From Gemmatimonadota bacterium (GTDB taxonomy: Bacteria; Gemmatimonadota; Gemmatimonadetes; Longimicrobiales; UBA6960), in NCBI GenBank assembly GCA_022564535.1, contig JADFLD010000097.1, forward strand, positions 1-7,249: DNA of 7,249 nucleotides. Reading direction: 5' to 3'. A model generated the notes under the pieces. It was given only the letters and a program-made list of their open reading frames with translations. It was not told the origin of the DNA and made no database searches. Below are positions 6,374 to 7,249 of the stretch, piece by piece; within the stretch, counting starts at the first letter, position 1, and every line of letters starts with the position of its first letter. A program made the translations under genes and the position numbers.

Positions 6374-7249
6374 ATGAAACCCAGCACTCTCTTCCTACTC
6401 GCCGCTCTGGTGGCGGTGTGTGCACCGACGACCGCCAGCGCGCAAGAAGAGCAGCCGGACACGGCCGCGGCGAGAAAAAAGCGCGAGGGCGTGAATCTTC
6501 CGCTCGAGGGATCGCGGATGATCTCCATCGACACGGACGAAGGCACATGGCTGTCCGTCGACGTGAGCCCGGACGGGCAGACTGTGATGTTCGACCTGCT
6601 CGGTGACCTCTATTCTGTGCCGATCGAGGGTGGAGACGCGACCCGTGTTACCGAGGGGTTGGCGTACGATACACAGCCGCGCTATAGCCCGGACGGGAGT
6701 CGGGTCCTCTTCATCTCGGACCGCAGTGGTGGAGACAATATCTGGACGCTCGAGCTGGCGTCCGGTGACACGACTCAGGTCACGGACGGCAACGGATCGA
6801 GCTGGATGTCTCCGGATTGGACACCCGACGGCGACTACGTGGTGGCCTCGAAGGGTTCGACGCGACTCGGCACCGTCAATCTGTGGATGGGTCACGTGGA
6901 CGGTGGGTCCGGCCGCATGCTCCGCGAGGAGCCCGACCAACTCAAGACCGTGGGTGCCGCCGTGTCTCCCGACGGCCGCTACATCTGGCACGCTCAGCGC
7001 ATGCGATCGTGGGACTACAACGCCCAGTTCCCACAGTATCAGCTGGCCGTGTACGATCGTGAGACGGGTGAGAACTTCACGAGGACGTCGCGCTACGGAT
7101 CCGCCTTCCGGCCTACCCTTTCTCCGGACGGCCAGTGGCTCGTGTACGCGACCCGGTATGAGGCCGAAACCGGGCTCCGCCTTCGCGATCTGAGCACGGG
7201 CGACGAGCGCTGGCTCGCGTACCCGGTCCAGAGGGACGATATGGAGTCC
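6374..7249 (+). CDS. Secreted PD40/Tricorn-like beta-propeller protein, probably the N-terminus of an amidohydrolase; 3' end cut by window edge
   Basis: The 292 residues present run open to the window end. They begin with a Sec signal peptide (MKPSTLF..., hydrophobic to about residue 18) with likely cleavage after ASA at 21-23, before Gln24. A basic patch (ARKKRE, 33-38) leads into repeated beta-propeller blades with the TolB/Tricorn PD40 signature: SPDG at 65, 105, 198 and 250 and TPDG at 150, with blade sequences such as FISDRSGGDNIWTLEL (113-128). The segments EGTWLSVDVSPDG, FDLLGDLYSVPIEGG and RYGSAFRPTLSPDG, and the end LAYPVQRDD, match what I know of a group of proteins over 1000 residues long in which the propeller is followed by an amidohydrolase domain. 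That second domain is outside the window, so it is inferred. It lies 180 bases after the deacylase gene in the same direction. Alternatives are a TolB-like protein or an S9 peptidase, both less likely given these blade sequences. Confidence 0.87.
   Translation, partial: MKPSTLFLLAALVAVCAPTTASAQEEQPDTAAARKKREGVNLPLEGSRMISIDTDEGTWLSVDVSPDGQTVMFDLLGDLYSVPIEGGDATRVTEGLAYDTQPRYSPDGSRVLFISDRSGGDNIWTLELASGDTTQVTDGNGSSWMSPDWTPDGDYVVASKGSTRLGTVNLWMGHVDGGSGRMLREEPDQLKTVGAAVSPDGRYIWHAQRMRSWDYNAQFPQYQLAVYDRETGENFTRTSRYGSAFRPTLSPDGQWLVYATRYEAETGLRLRDLSTGDERWLAYPVQRDDMES

Overview
The window is high-GC bacterial DNA, almost fully coding, with five genes in two divergent groups. The best guess for the source is a Gemmatimonadota-like bacterium, with Acidobacteriota as the main alternative. 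That guess rests on the high GC and on a combination of families I associate with those groups: a Tat-exported molybdenum hydroxylase of this sequence type, a lipoprotein D-aminoacylase relative with a GNDG motif, and a secreted PD40 beta-propeller protein that normally continues into an amidohydrolase. No rRNA or other taxonomic marker is present.

Left part (1-3463, minus strand). A tightly packed operon encodes a three-subunit molybdenum hydroxylase of the xanthine dehydrogenase / aldehyde oxidase family. It is read right to left: a small 2[2Fe-2S] subunit with a twin-arginine signal (2828-3463, GTG start), a large molybdopterin subunit with the catalytic Glu (427-2826), and an FAD subunit cut off by the window edge (1-416). 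Gaps are 1 and 10 bases, and each downstream gene has a good Shine-Dalgarno sequence. The Tat signal, together with a Cys-rich loop in the FAD subunit like that of the periplasmic aldehyde oxidoreductase PaoABC, suggests a periplasmic enzyme. The substrate cannot be read from the sequence.

Middle (3464-3581). A 118-base divergent spacer holds a weak sigma70-like promoter candidate for the molybdenum enzyme, which overlaps an 8-base palindrome.

Right part (3582-7249, plus strand). An AEC-family (auxin efflux carrier type) permease is followed after 65 bases by an amidohydrolase lipoprotein of the N-acyl-D-amino-acid deacylase type. After a 180-base spacer comes the start of a secreted PD40/Tricorn-like propeller protein that runs off the right edge.

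All four enzyme or propeller systems carry export features or belong to an exported complex (Tat, lipobox, Sec), and the permease is an inner-membrane protein, so the locus is envelope-oriented. A shared pathway, such as release and oxidation of small organic molecules outside the cytoplasm followed by transport, is possible but is inference only. I found no CRISPR array, insertion sequence, tRNA or rRNA gene. The window looks like an ordinary catabolic region rather than a clearly new system.
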